A DNA stretch of 18,929 nt from NCBI GenBank assembly GCA_903970315.1, contig CAJCIJ010000310.1:1-18929 (forward strand), in the 5' to 3' direction. The notes beneath the pieces were generated by a model. The model had not been told where the DNA came from, ran no database searches, and saw only the letters and a program-made list of their open reading frames with translations. Position numbers and translations under genes: made by a program. How positions within the stretch are numbered: position 1 is the first letter of the stretch; the number at the start of each line of letters is the position of its first letter. Source of the DNA: Actinomycetota bacterium. GTDB lineage: Bacteria > Actinomycetota > Thermoleophilia > Solirubrobacterales > Solirubrobacteraceae. Positions 1 to 7,334 of the stretch are shown here, one piece after another.

Positions 1-1
1 C

Positions 2-391
2 ACCGCCGAACCCGCGCCCGAAGCCCGGGTCGTGGGCGCCAGCCTCAAGGCGACGTCCTCGGGGGCTGTGACCGTCGATATCAGCTGCGCCGCCGGACCG
101 GTGAGCTGCACTGGGACCGTGACCCTGAAGACGGCCGGTGCCGTCGCTGCGCGCGCCGCCAAGAAGGGCAAGAAGAAGGCGCTCGTTCTGACACTCGCGA
201 CGGGCTCGTTCTCGGTCGCAGGTGGGCAGGTCAAGGCCGTGACGCTGCACCTGTCCAAGCTGGCGCTGAAGGTGCTAGCCAAGGACGGCTCACTGAAGAT
301 CAAGGCCACCGTGGTCGCCCACAACGCCCAGGGCGTCTCGGGTTCCAGCGCCACCACGGCGACGCTGCGCAGTAGCAAACACCACGGCTGA
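2..391 (+). CDS. C-terminal fragment of a secreted or surface protein (partial)
   Basis: The reading frame is open to the left edge, so only the last 129 residues or so are visible and the apparent GTG at 32 is probably internal. The fragment begins with a Pro/Ala/Glu-rich linker and then looks like a small beta-sandwich domain. It has two Cys close together (SCAAGPVSCTG), a lysine patch (AAKKGKKKA), and alternating hydrophobic strands ending in a Ser/Thr-rich tail. C-termini of this style, with a Cys-x-Gly-Thr-Val-x-Leu strand and a later VTLHLSK-like strand, are common in secreted proteins of Solirubrobacterales; this is recognition of style and not a named family. No catalytic motif is visible. 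The function is unknown. Confidence 0.75.
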   Translation, partial: TAEPAPEARVVGASLKATSSGAVTVDISCAAGPVSCTGTVTLKTAGAVAARAAKKGKKKALVLTLATGSFSVAGGQVKAVTLHLSKLALKVLAKDGSLKIKATVVAHNAQGVSGSSATTATLRSSKHHG

Positions 392-398
392 GACGCGC

Positions 399-414
399 GG
401 GCGCAGCGGCGCCC
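399..414 (+). terminator. possible terminator hairpin after the left-edge gene
   Basis: A perfect 6-bp stem (GGGCGC with GCGCCC) and a 4-nt loop start eight bases after the stop codon at 391. There is no T tract, so intrinsic termination is uncertain in such GC-rich DNA. Confidence 0.35.
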
Positions 415-514
415 TGCGACGGGCCTCGGCGGGCCGGCGCCGGGTGCCGGCTCCAGCCTGCGTTGGACCATCCACACGAGCCGCGGGACGGCCCGATCGG
501 CCGCAGCGGCCTGA

Positions 515-558
515 GTCACAGGATGGTCACAAGCTGGGCACGAAATCGTCACCCATCC
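515..558 (+). promoter_or_regulatory. candidate PHO box (four 11-bp direct repeats) upstream of pstS
   Basis: Four units follow each other at exactly 11-bp spacing. They start at 515 (GTCACAGGATG), 526 (GTCACAAGCTG), 537 (GGCACGAAATC) and 548 (GTCACCCATCC). Direct 11-bp repeats with a G(T/G)TCAC core are the known binding pattern of the actinobacterial response regulator PhoP. The position upstream of a phosphate-binding protein gene supports the call. A weak -10 candidate, TACGAG at 571-576, lies 12 bp beyond the last unit, leaving a leader of about 80 nt. Confidence 0.65.
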
Positions 559-642
559 AGGACTGCCATGTACGAGTCTGTGGCTCGCGGGGGTTGATGC
601 CCACGCACAGAGACAAAGCGTTAGACAATGGCAATCAATCTC

Positions 643-648
643 GGAGGT
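643..648 (+). promoter_or_regulatory. ribosome binding site deciding the pstS start
   Basis: GGAGGT lies nine bases before the ATG at 658 and inside the reading frame that opens at ATG 628. It favours 658 as the start. The protein then begins directly with a normal signal peptide, without ten extra residues. Confidence 0.75.
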
Positions 649-657
649 AAACACGAA

Positions 658-2214
658 ATGTCAGTCAGTTCTCCGCGCCGCCTCTTTGCGGCGTGCATCC
701 TCCCCGCTGCGGCGGCGGCGGTTGCGCTTGTGGCGCCGGGCGTAGCCCAGGCCACAGCCGACCTAACGCCCGTCTGTGTGGGTGACACCAACATCCAGGG
801 TTGGGGCTCGACGCTCCAGGAACCGATCCAGCAGAAGATCTGGGGGCCGGCCTTCAACTCGACCCTCTACAAGAAGACCAACTGCTCGGGCTACATCGGG
901 ACGGTCAAGAAGACCAAGACGACCAGTGAAATCCCCGGTCCCAAGCCCGTTGTGACCTACGACAAGGTCGCTCCCGCCGAGCAGTCCGAAAAGGGCTCCG
1001 GCGCCGGCATGGAAACGTGGGGCAAGAGCGGTCACGTGACCGAGTACGGCGAAGTTGCGTTCGTTGGCACCGATGAAGGCCCCAGCCCCACGACCGTCGG
1101 CGAAATCGAAAGCCACGACACCGAAATCGGCCACGGCAAGGTCCTTGAGACCATTCCGGTGGTTCAGGCCGCGGTTGCGATCATCGTTCACCTCCCGGCC
1201 GGGTGCACGTCATCCAGCAAGGGCAACACCGGCGCCAAGGGCCGTCTGGTCCTCGACAACGAGGTCCTGGAGAAGGTCTGGCAGGGCCAGATCACCGAAT
1301 GGACCGAACTGATCAAGGAAATGGGTCCGAGTGGCTCCGAAGACAAGCTGGAATGTTCCGAAAAGGAAGATTCCGAGAAGCCGATCAAGCGCGTCGTGCG
1401 CTTCGACTCCTCAGGTACCTCGAACATCCTCAAGAAGTACCTGCACCAGATCGACTCCGAAGACAACATCATCGGCCAAAAGAGCTGGGTTGAAATCGGC
1501 AACAAGGAATGGCCCGTGGAAGCGAGCGTCGTGCGTGCCGCCGCCAGCGGCACCGGTTCGCTGCTGAAGAAGACGGCAGAAACGGCCGGCAGCATCAGCT
1601 ACGCCAACCTCGCAAACGTCCGCGAAGAGGGCAAGTTCAACGAAGGCGGCACGGAACTAAGCGAACGCACTGAACTCACCGAAACCAGCGAACACACCTT
1701 CACCGAAAAGAAGGTCACTGAAATCGTGAGCTCAAAGAGCGGTCCGGGCACGTCGAAGTACTGGGTCGAGATCCAGAACAACGGCGTCAACCCGTCTGGT
1801 GCCAAGTACGCCGAACCATCGTTGACCGCTCATGGCGCAACGACCGGTGACACCGCAACCGTGACCGAATCCAACTGCGCCAGCACGTTCTACGTCAACG
1901 GTAACGGCACCCCGTTCCCGCCGCCGAGCGTCTACGCGCTATGGAACGAAGTCACGGCAACGACAAGCGAGAAGAAGTACCCGCTGTGCGGGATGACCTT
2001 CGACCTCGCTCTGAAGGACTTTGCACCCTTCGGCGGGGCCGACCCGTTCGCAAGCGCCGAGGCTCAGGCAGCCTCTGACTACCTGAAGTTCGTCGTCAAC
2101 CCCAAGGGTGGCCAGAAGGCGATCAAGGGCAACGACTACTACCCGCTGCCCAAGGGTCCGGTCCTCGAAGAGGCCGAAGAGGGCGCAGCCGAAATCGACT
2201 CGGCCCCCTTTTAG
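658..2214 (+). CDS. pstS: PstS-type phosphate ABC transporter substrate-binding protein
   Basis: Predicted to be an exported protein that binds inorganic phosphate and hands it to the PstCAB permease. The 518-residue product starts with a signal peptide (RR at 7-8, Ala/Val-rich core, likely cleavage after AQA or ATA near 32-34). Phosphate-loop-like motifs of the PBP-like family follow: GSGAGMETWG at about 113-122, FVGTDE at 135-140, and RFDSSGTSNILKKYL at about 248-262. The C-terminal helix ends in YYPLP, as in PstS. It is longer than typical PstS (about 340-370 residues), with polar Glu/Lys-rich insertions near 190-240 and 310-360. It stands alone: no pstC, pstA, pstB or phoU is in the window. 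A PHO-box-like repeat array lies upstream, so induction by phosphate starvation is likely. Codon use is odd: I count about 36 GAA to 12 GAG. Ligand specificity for phosphate over another oxyanion is inferred from family and promoter. Confidence 0.85.
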   Translation: MSVSSPRRLFAACILPAAAAAVALVAPGVAQATADLTPVCVGDTNIQGWGSTLQEPIQQKIWGPAFNSTLYKKTNCSGYIGTVKKTKTTSEIPGPKPVVTYDKVAPAEQSEKGSGAGMETWGKSGHVTEYGEVAFVGTDEGPSPTTVGEIESHDTEIGHGKVLETIPVVQAAVAIIVHLPAGCTSSSKGNTGAKGRLVLDNEVLEKVWQGQITEWTELIKEMGPSGSEDKLECSEKEDSEKPIKRVVRFDSSGTSNILKKYLHQIDSEDNIIGQKSWVEIGNKEWPVEASVVRAAASGTGSLLKKTAETAGSISYANLANVREEGKFNEGGTELSERTELTETSEHTFTEKKVTEIVSSKSGPGTSKYWVEIQNNGVNPSGAKYAEPSLTAHGATTGDTATVTESNCASTFYVNGNGTPFPPPSVYALWNEVTATTSEKKYPLCGMTFDLALKDFAPFGGADPFASAEAQAASDYLKFVVNPKGGQKAIKGNDYYPLPKGPVLEEAEEGAAEIDSAPF

Positions 2215-2227
2215 GGCCGATTCGCCA

Positions 2228-2244
2228 CAGCCGCTCAGCGGCTG
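2228..2244 (+). terminator. hairpin just after pstS
   Basis: CAGCCGC and GCGGCTG form a perfect 7-bp stem with loop TCA, 13 bases after the pstS stop. No T tract follows. It may be a weak terminator or an mRNA-stabilising 3' hairpin. Confidence 0.45.
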
Positions 2245-2271
2245 ACGTTGGCCCCGTGGTCAACTGAAGGA

Positions 2272-2320
2272 GACATACGCAGGGCAGAAGCAGAGAAGCA
2301 GCAAAGCAGGGACATACGCA
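2272..2320 (+). repeat. purine-rich segment bounded by a 10-bp direct repeat
   Basis: GACATACGCA occurs at 2272-2281 and again at 2311-2320. Between them lies a purine-rich stretch with several GCAGAAGCA-like steps. The first copy is preceded by GAAGGA, which looks like a ribosome binding site but has no start codon at a sensible distance. The segment sits between the two hairpins downstream of pstS and could be the remnant of a gene start or part of a structured 3' end. No function is assigned. Confidence 0.5.
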
Positions 2321-2325
2321 AGACA

Positions 2326-2358
2326 GGCCGGGCCGCTGGAGGATCGAGCGGCCCGGCC
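2326..2358 (+). terminator. strong hairpin, probable terminator between pstS and the Uma2 gene
   Basis: A perfect 12-bp GC stem (2326-2337 with 2347-2358) encloses a 9-nt loop. It is the strongest simple hairpin in this intergenic region. Only a weak T-containing stretch follows. It would insulate the Uma2 gene from pstS transcription. The rest of 2215-2472 shows no convincing gene. Confidence 0.6.
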
Positions 2359-2460
2359 GCGTTAAACGGCTTCCGTTGCCCCCGGGTGTGCCGGGTGTGT
2401 GCACGAGCGTTTGCGCGCCAACCTGGGCCTCGAGCCTCGCCTGCGCACGTCGCCTGGATC

Positions 2461-2466
2461 TAAACT
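2461..2466 (+). promoter_or_regulatory. candidate -10 element for a leaderless transcript
   Basis: TAAACT matches the actinobacterial TAnnnT -10 pattern and ends six bases before the ATG at 2473. No ribosome binding site lies between them. This fits a transcript starting at or next to the start codon. No clear -35 is visible. Confidence 0.45.
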
Positions 2467-2472
2467 TCGCCT

Positions 2473-2994
2473 ATGCCCACGCTGATCCTGGGAGACCCTC
2501 CGCCAGAGCTGGAACGCCTGCGCGAGCAGCGTCGGATATCAGGGCTGGATCGCATGGATGAGGTCTGGGACGGAGTGGTGCACATGGTTCCTGCGGTTAG
2601 CTACCGTCACGCGGACATCGGACAGCAGCTGGCGGAGTTGCTTGGCCCGATCGCGCGGGCCGCCGGGTTGGAGCCCATCATGCAGCAGTTCAATCTGGGC
2701 GGGTCAATCGAGGACTACCGCGTGCCCGACGGTGGGCTTCACAGGCCCGGTGCCGGCGGCCTCTGGCATCCCACGGCGGCGATGGTGGTGGAGATCGTCT
2801 CCCCGGGTGACGAGAGCTGGCAGAAGCTCGGCTTCTACGCCGACCATCACGTTGATGAGGTGCTGATCGTCGATCCCGAGCAGCGGACCGTGCACTGGCT
2901 CGCGCTCACCGACGGCCGGTACGACGAGATCCAGCGCAGCAGCCTGATCGAGCTCGGGCCGGCCGAGTTGCACGAGCGGTTGGTCTGGCGCTAG
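2473..2994 (+). CDS. Uma2/DUF820 family endonuclease-like protein
   Basis: The 173-residue product fits the Uma2 family (DUF820), whose members have a PD-(D/E)xK nuclease fold. The conserved core is visible: VPDGGLHRPG (Asp86), then VVEIVSPGDESWQKLGFY (Glu107 and Lys118) followed by VDEVLIVDPEQRTVHW. Length is usual for the family. The family is often present in many copies per genome, mainly in cyanobacteria and some actinobacteria; its biological role is not settled, so no target is claimed. The start at ATG 2473 gives a normal N-terminus and sits behind a leaderless-type -10. Its stop codon shares the palindrome CTAG (2991-2994) with the stop of the convergent glycosyltransferase gene. The nuclease activity is inferred from fold only. 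Confidence 0.8.
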   Translation: MPTLILGDPPPELERLREQRRISGLDRMDEVWDGVVHMVPAVSYRHADIGQQLAELLGPIARAAGLEPIMQQFNLGGSIEDYRVPDGGLHRPGAGGLWHPTAAMVVEIVSPGDESWQKLGFYADHHVDEVLIVDPEQRTVHWLALTDGRYDEIQRSSLIELGPAELHERLVWR

Positions 2995-4100
2995 GCCTGG
3001 CCCGCCGCGATTGCCTCCAGCCGCTCAAACAGCCGCTGCCGCATCGCCGCGTCGGTGTAGTTGCGCATGAACAACTCCTTCGCAGTCGCCCCGAGGGTTG
3101 CGCGCATCTGGGAGGACTGCAGCAGCGGCGCGATCGCGTCGGCGAGGTCCTGCGGGCTGCCTGAGCGCGCCAGCACGCCTGTGGCGCCGTCGTTGACGAA
3201 CTCCGCGGGGCCGCCGGAGTTCACGGCGACCACCGCCAGCTCTCTGGCCATGCCCTCGAGGATCACGATTCCAAAGGGCTCGGGGTCAGACGCATTGACG
3301 AGGATGTCCATCCGCTGCATGTACGGCCCCGCGTCGGGCACCTCGCCGGTCATCGTCACGTCGTCTACCAGGCCCAGACGCTCAGCGAGCGCCGGTAGCG
3401 AGCTTGCGTACTGCGGCGACAGGCCGTAGGAGTCCCCGCCGACGATCAGCAGGTGCATGTCAAGCCCGCGCTGCTTGAGCAGCGCCTGCGCTTGCAGCAT
3501 GCGGTCCTGGCCCTTCCAGGGTTGCAGCCGGCCGACCAGCCCCACCACTGGCACCCCCGCGGGAAGGTCGATGTCCGCCGGGCCGCTCGTCGGGTCCGGC
3601 ACGGGGGCGCCTGCGTGGATCACAAACGTCGGGCGCAACGGGGCAAGCTGTGCCTGTGCTTTGGCGGCGGCCTGCGAGTAGCAGAGGATTGCTCGCGCCG
3701 GCAGCCGCGTGGCGGTGCGGTCAAGCCAGCCCGTCCGCGGCGGGATTGCCTGCTGCCACCAGAGCAACCGGTCGGCCATGCCCGCCAACGCCGCCGCCGC
3801 GGCCCCGTAGAGATGGGTCTTGGCCGACCAGTTGAGGATCAGGTCCGGCTGCCTGCGGCGCATCATGCTTGCCAGACGCGCCACGGTGGCCACCGTGCGG
3901 TGGACGTGGCGCAGGCGCCCGGCCTCGATCACCGTGGTCCGGTAGCCGGCTGCGGCGAGCTCGGCCGGCCACGGGCCTGGGCCCAGGAAGACCAGCTCGA
4001 TCTCGTGGCCGTGATCGCGCGGGCCGTCAAGGATGCTTGCGAGCATCGCCTCGGCGCCCCCCAGGCGCTCACCCCAGGGAACGGTGATCAGGATGCGCAC
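2991..4100 (-). CDS. GT4 family glycosyltransferase
   Basis: The 369-residue, GT-B fold family 4 enzyme is predicted to transfer a sugar from an activated donor to a glycan or lipid acceptor at the cytoplasmic face of the membrane. The N-terminal domain has the GGAEAML acceptor-side loop at 14-20. The donor domain starts near 184 with VVGLVGRLQPWKGQ (Arg191, Lys196) and carries the E-x7-E motif EPFGIVILE (Glu274, Glu282). The start is GTG at 4100 with GAGGGG a few bases upstream. It follows the methyltransferase gene on the same strand after 24 bp, so the two are likely one operon. The sugar and acceptor cannot be read from the sequence. The gene ends inside the CTAG shared with the Uma2 gene. 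Confidence 0.9.
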   Translation of the reverse strand: MRILITVPWGERLGGAEAMLASILDGPRDHGHEIELVFLGPGPWPAELAAAGYRTTVIEAGRLRHVHRTVATVARLASMMRRRQPDLILNWSAKTHLYGAAAAALAGMADRLLWWQQAIPPRTGWLDRTATRLPARAILCYSQAAAKAQAQLAPLRPTFVIHAGAPVPDPTSGPADIDLPAGVPVVGLVGRLQPWKGQDRMLQAQALLKQRGLDMHLLIVGGDSYGLSPQYASSLPALAERLGLVDDVTMTGEVPDAGPYMQRMDILVNASDPEPFGIVILEGMARELAVVAVNSGGPAEFVNDGATGVLARSGSPQDLADAIAPLLQSSQMRATLGATAKELFMRNYTDAAMRQRLFERLEAIAAGQA

Positions 4101-4124
4101 AGGCCCCCTCGGTCTCGCCGGCGC

Positions 4125-4940
4125 TCAGGCCGGCTTGACGGCGCAGACCGCCACGCTCAGGTACGGATAGCCCAGCAGTCTGCTCAGCGGCCAATCCACG
4201 CACACGAGCGCGCGCAGCGGCAGTACGACGGCCCAGGCCAGCGGCAGGCCCACGGCGCGCGTCAGGCGGCGCAGCAGGTTGGTGAGCTTCTGGGAGACAA
4301 CGCCGCTGATGAACGCCTCGTCTGCCACCTGCAGGCCCGCGTCTGCCGCCAGCCCGCGCAGCTGTTGCTGGGAGTACCCGAAGCGCACGTGCGAGCCATC
4401 CTCGTCTGCGCTTGGATGGCGCTGCTCGCTGTACAGCGGCCGGTGGCCGTCAAAGGGCGTGCTCAAGAGCAACTGGCCCCCGGGCCGGAGCATCCCCACC
4501 AGCGAGTGCATCAGTCCCCGGTCGTCGGTGACGTGCTCGATCGTCTCAAGGCAGATGATCTGGTCAAAGTCGCCCAGCGAGCCCCGGTGGCGGTCAAGCT
4601 CGCGCAGGTCAAGCGTGCGGAAGTCCACCTCCCGCGCGCCCAGGACCGCAGCGCGGGCGCGTCCGCGTGCCTGCTCGGCATCCGAGAACGACGCCGCCAC
4701 GACCGTGTTGCCGGCCAGGGCGGCGTAGATCGAGAACGCCCCGTTGCCCGAGCCCGCGTCGAAGGTCCTCGACGGGCCCTTGCGCAGGTTCTTGCGCAGC
4801 CACAGCCAGCGGTCAAGCACGCACGGATCGCCGGTAATCAGCAGTGCGCGCCACCCCAACACGCGCAGCATGAGGTCGGCCATGCGCGCAACATACCGGA
4901 CCCCGCCGGCGCCCCAACTGGGGTTGTGTACGAACGTCAC
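4125..4940 (-). CDS. class I SAM-dependent methyltransferase
   Basis: A 271-residue Rossmann-type methyltransferase. Motif I is FDAGSGNGAFSIY (about 60-72), which binds S-adenosylmethionine. An acidic strand follows at 106-111. FDQIICLETIEHV (about 125-137) and LRPGG (151-155) complete the core. The C-terminal part has a hydrophobic stretch near LPLAWAVVLPLRALVCV, suggesting membrane association or a hydrophobic acceptor. The product probably methylates a sugar or lipid intermediate of the neighbouring glycan pathway; that is inferred from context. The start used is GTG 4940; ATG 4883 (residue 20) is an alternative, since neither has a convincing ribosome binding site. It is the first gene of a minus-strand pair with the GT4 gene and is divergent from another GT4 gene. 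Confidence 0.85.
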   Translation of the reverse strand: MTFVHNPSWGAGGVRYVARMADLMLRVLGWRALLITGDPCVLDRWLWLRKNLRKGPSRTFDAGSGNGAFSIYAALAGNTVVAASFSDAEQARGRARAAVLGAREVDFRTLDLRELDRHRGSLGDFDQIICLETIEHVTDDRGLMHSLVGMLRPGGQLLLSTPFDGHRPLYSEQRHPSADEDGSHVRFGYSQQQLRGLAADAGLQVADEAFISGVVSQKLTNLLRRLTRAVGLPLAWAVVLPLRALVCVDWPLSRLLGYPYLSVAVCAVKPA

Positions 4941-4970
4941 AACCGCCTATCGCGGCGTTTACGTGGCGTC

Positions 4971-4976
4971 TACAGT
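4971..4976 (+). promoter_or_regulatory. candidate -10 element, leaderless start of GT4 gene
   Basis: TACAGT (TAnnnT type) is followed by exactly seven bases and then GTG at 4984. No ribosome binding site is visible before this GTG. The arrangement predicts a leaderless mRNA and selects 4984 among the in-frame starts 4744, 4963, 4984 and 4996. Confidence 0.5.
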
Positions 4977-4983
4977 CAGCCGC

Positions 4984-6108
4984 GTGAGGCCCTCCGTGCG
5001 CCCCCGGCTGCTGATCGTGACCCCCGACTTCCCGCCCACCCACGGGGGCATACAGGTGCTCGCCCACCGGCTTGCCTGCTGCTTTGACGCTTTCGACACC
5101 GAGGTGTTGACGCTGGCATCCCCGGGGGCCGAGGCCTTTGACGCCTCAAGCGCGCTTGCGATCCGCCGGGTCGGCTTCCCGCGCGAGCCACGTCTGGCCG
5201 ACAGGCTCGCCCTGAGCGCTTCGGCGGTGCGGCGGGGGCTGCGCGGTGCACTGGCATTGACGCTCAATCTCCATGCCGTGACCAGCCCGGCCGCGGCGGC
5301 CGTGCGGGCCCTGACCGGAGCGTCCACGGTTCAGTACTTCTACGCCAACGAGATCGCCCACCGCCCGCGCCTGGCGGCGTTTGCCGCGCGACGCGCCGAT
5401 GCGGCCATCGCGATCAGCTCCTACACCGCCGGCCTGCTGGCGGCGCGCGGGGTCTCCGCAGAGTCGCTCACTGTGATTCCGCCGGGCGTTGACCTGCCCG
5501 CCGACCCCAGCCCGCTCGCTACCGAGCGGCCGACGGTGGTGACCGTGGCGCGCATGACCGACTCCTACAAGGGCCACGATGTTCTCGCGCGCGCGCTGCC
5601 GGCTGTACGCGAGCGCGTGCCCGATGTGGAGTGGGTCGTGGTCGGCGACGGCCCGCTGCGGCCGACGATCGAAGCGCATGTGTCAAGTCTGGGCGTGGCC
5701 GAAAGTGTCCGCTTCACTGGCGCCCTGGGTGACACCGGGCGGGATCTGTGGCTGCGCCGGGCCGACGTCTTCGCCATGCCAAGCCGCCCGCCCGGCGACG
5801 GGCTGGCAGGGGAGGGCTTTGGGATCGTCTACACCGAAGCCGGCGCGTTTGGCAAGCCCGTGGTGGCCGGCAATGTTGGCGGTGCCCTCGACGCCGTCGC
5901 CGACGGTCAGACCGGCCTGCTTGTCGATCCAGCCGATCCGGCCGCCGTCGCGGCCGCCATCGTGCGCCTGCTGGAGGATCGCGAGCTGGCCACGCGGCTG
6001 GGGGCAGAGGGCGCGCGCCGCGCCGCAGCACTCTCCTGGCCGGCGATCGCACAGCGAGTCCAGGCGGTGATGCTCGGCCTGCTGGCGCCGGCGGATGGCG
6101 TGGCGTGA
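4984..6108 (+). CDS. GT4 family glycosyltransferase, PimB-like
   Basis: The 374-residue GT-B enzyme starts RPSVRPRLLIVTPDFPPTHGG, with the Gly-Gly acceptor loop at 21-22. The donor domain carries VVTVARMTDSYKGHD (Arg190, Lys196), VVVGDGPLRP, and the E-x7-E motif EGFGIVYTE (Glu277 to Glu285). The EGFGIVY form and overall layout resemble phosphatidylinositol-mannoside mannosyltransferases (PimB type). The same signature also occurs in other GT4 enzymes, so substrate is not assigned. The frame is open upstream to an ATG at 4744 inside the opposite methyltransferase gene, but the homologous N-terminus only begins near 4984-4996. Its TGA stop overlaps the GTG of the next GT4 gene (GTGA), so the two are translationally coupled. 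Confidence 0.88.
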   Translation: MRPSVRPRLLIVTPDFPPTHGGIQVLAHRLACCFDAFDTEVLTLASPGAEAFDASSALAIRRVGFPREPRLADRLALSASAVRRGLRGALALTLNLHAVTSPAAAAVRALTGASTVQYFYANEIAHRPRLAAFAARRADAAIAISSYTAGLLAARGVSAESLTVIPPGVDLPADPSPLATERPTVVTVARMTDSYKGHDVLARALPAVRERVPDVEWVVVGDGPLRPTIEAHVSSLGVAESVRFTGALGDTGRDLWLRRADVFAMPSRPPGDGLAGEGFGIVYTEAGAFGKPVVAGNVGGALDAVADGQTGLLVDPADPAAVAAAIVRLLEDRELATRLGAEGARRAAALSWPAIAQRVQAVMLGLLAPADGVA

Positions 6109-7334
6109 ACGTCCTCTACGTCAACCACACCGCCACCGTCTCCGGGGGGGAGCGCTCGCTGCTCCAGTTGCTGGGGGCGCTCCCCGGCGAGGTCAACCCC
6201 CTGGTCGCCACGCCCGAGGGGCGCCTGGCCGAGGAGGTCAGGCGCATGGGTGTCCCGGTGGCGACCATTACCGGGACGGCGGGCAGCCTTCGCCCACACC
6301 CTCTGCACACCCCCAAGGCCGTCGCCGAGATGGCGCTCGCCGCGCGGCAGGTGCGTCGCCTTGCCGCCCGTCACGGCGCCCAGGTCATCCACGCCAACTC
6401 GATCCGCGCCGGTTTGGTGAGCGGGCTTGCGTGCGGGCGCCGCAGCCGGCCGGCCAACGTGGTGCACATCCGCGACTGCCTGCCCGCAGGTTCGCTCACC
6501 TCAGCCACCATGCGCCTGCTCGCCGCCACTGCGGACGTGCTCCTCGCAAACTCGCACTACACCGCGCGCTGGGCCGCCGGCGTGGCTCGGAACGCCCGGA
6601 TCGAGGTCGCCCACAACGGCGTCGATGTAGAGCGCTTTGACCCCGCGCACATCGACCGCGACGTCGCGCGCGCGGGCCTGGGGCCCTGCCGGCAGGGGGC
6701 TGCGGGCTTCAGAGCAACGGCCCCGGGGGCCGACGGGCAGCGGCGCGTTCTGCTGGGGGTCGTGGGTCAGCTGAGCCCCTGGAAGGGTCAGGACACGGCG
6801 ATAGGAGCGCTTGCGCTGCTGCGCGATCAGGGGGTTGACGCGCACCTGTTGCTGGTCGGCTCTGCCGTCTTTGTCGCGCCTTCCACGCGCTTGGACAACG
6901 AGGCCTACGTCGCGCGTCTGCATGACCTGGTGACGCGACTCGGCCTCGGCGACAGGGTCTCGTTTTTGGGCGAGCGCTCCGACGTGCCCGAGATCATGCG
7001 TGCGCTGGATGTGCTGCTCTCGCCCTCCGTGCAGGAGCCCTTCGGGCGTGCCGTGATCGAGGCCATGGCGATGGAGGTACCCGTGATCGCCACGACAGTG
7101 GGAGGGCCCGCGGAGATCGTGACCGACGGCGTCCAGGGCTACCTGCGCCCGCCCGGCGAGCCACGCGCCTGGGCGCAGGCAGTCGCGATGCTGGTCGCAG
7201 ACCCCGAGCTGGCCGCCGACATGGGCCGGCGTGGGCGCGAACGGGTACTGGAGGCCTTTACGACCGAGCAGCACGCCCGAGTCGTAGTCGACATTTACAG
7301 ACAGGTGGTGGGCGATGCCGGTGGCGCGGCCTAG
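6105..7334 (+). CDS. GT4 family glycosyltransferase, coupled to the upstream GT4
   Basis: The 409-residue GT-B enzyme begins MNVLYVNHTATVSGGERSL with the Gly-Gly loop at 14-15. The donor domain follows HNGVDVERF and contains LGVVGQLSPWKGQD and the E-x7-E motif EPFGRAVIE, then GGPAEIVTDG. At the usual Arg position of the donor loop it has Gln (GQLSPWKG), a common variant in this subfamily. A Gly/Ala-rich insertion (near RAGLGPCRQG) lies between the two domains. The start is the GTG at 6105, which overlaps the previous stop as GTGA; the frame open upstream of it is an artefact of GC-rich DNA. Related in style to the GT4 at 2991-4100. The last codons run into a 14-bp tandem repeat. Donor and acceptor are unknown; a role in a shared surface glycan or glycolipid is inferred from the cluster. 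Confidence 0.88.
   Translation: MNVLYVNHTATVSGGERSLLQLLGALPGEVNPLVATPEGRLAEEVRRMGVPVATITGTAGSLRPHPLHTPKAVAEMALAARQVRRLAARHGAQVIHANSIRAGLVSGLACGRRSRPANVVHIRDCLPAGSLTSATMRLLAATADVLLANSHYTARWAAGVARNARIEVAHNGVDVERFDPAHIDRDVARAGLGPCRQGAAGFRATAPGADGQRRVLLGVVGQLSPWKGQDTAIGALALLRDQGVDAHLLLVGSAVFVAPSTRLDNEAYVARLHDLVTRLGLGDRVSFLGERSDVPEIMRALDVLLSPSVQEPFGRAVIEAMAMEVPVIATTVGGPAEIVTDGVQGYLRPPGEPRAWAQAVAMLVADPELAADMGRRGRERVLEAFTTEQHARVVVDIYRQVVGDAGGAA

Noticed and set aside
499-511. Hairpin GGCCG-CAG-CGGCC as a terminator
   Set aside because: Short, with no T tract, and directly before the PHO-box-like repeats; more likely ordinary GC-rich sequence.
628-657. Upstream ATG 628 as the pstS start
   Set aside because: It would place the GGAGGT site inside the coding region and add ten polar residues before a complete signal peptide.
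2248-2463. 71-codon frame between pstS and the Uma2 gene
   Set aside because: It runs through a strong terminator-like hairpin, has no ribosome binding site and ends in an Arg/Cys/Pro-rich low-quality sequence.
3453-5087. Plus-strand open frame of 544 codons opposite the GT4 and methyltransferase genes
   Set aside because: It is antisense to two well-recognised enzymes, rich in Arg/Gln/His/Ala without any domain pattern, and is the usual long shadow frame of GC-rich coding DNA.
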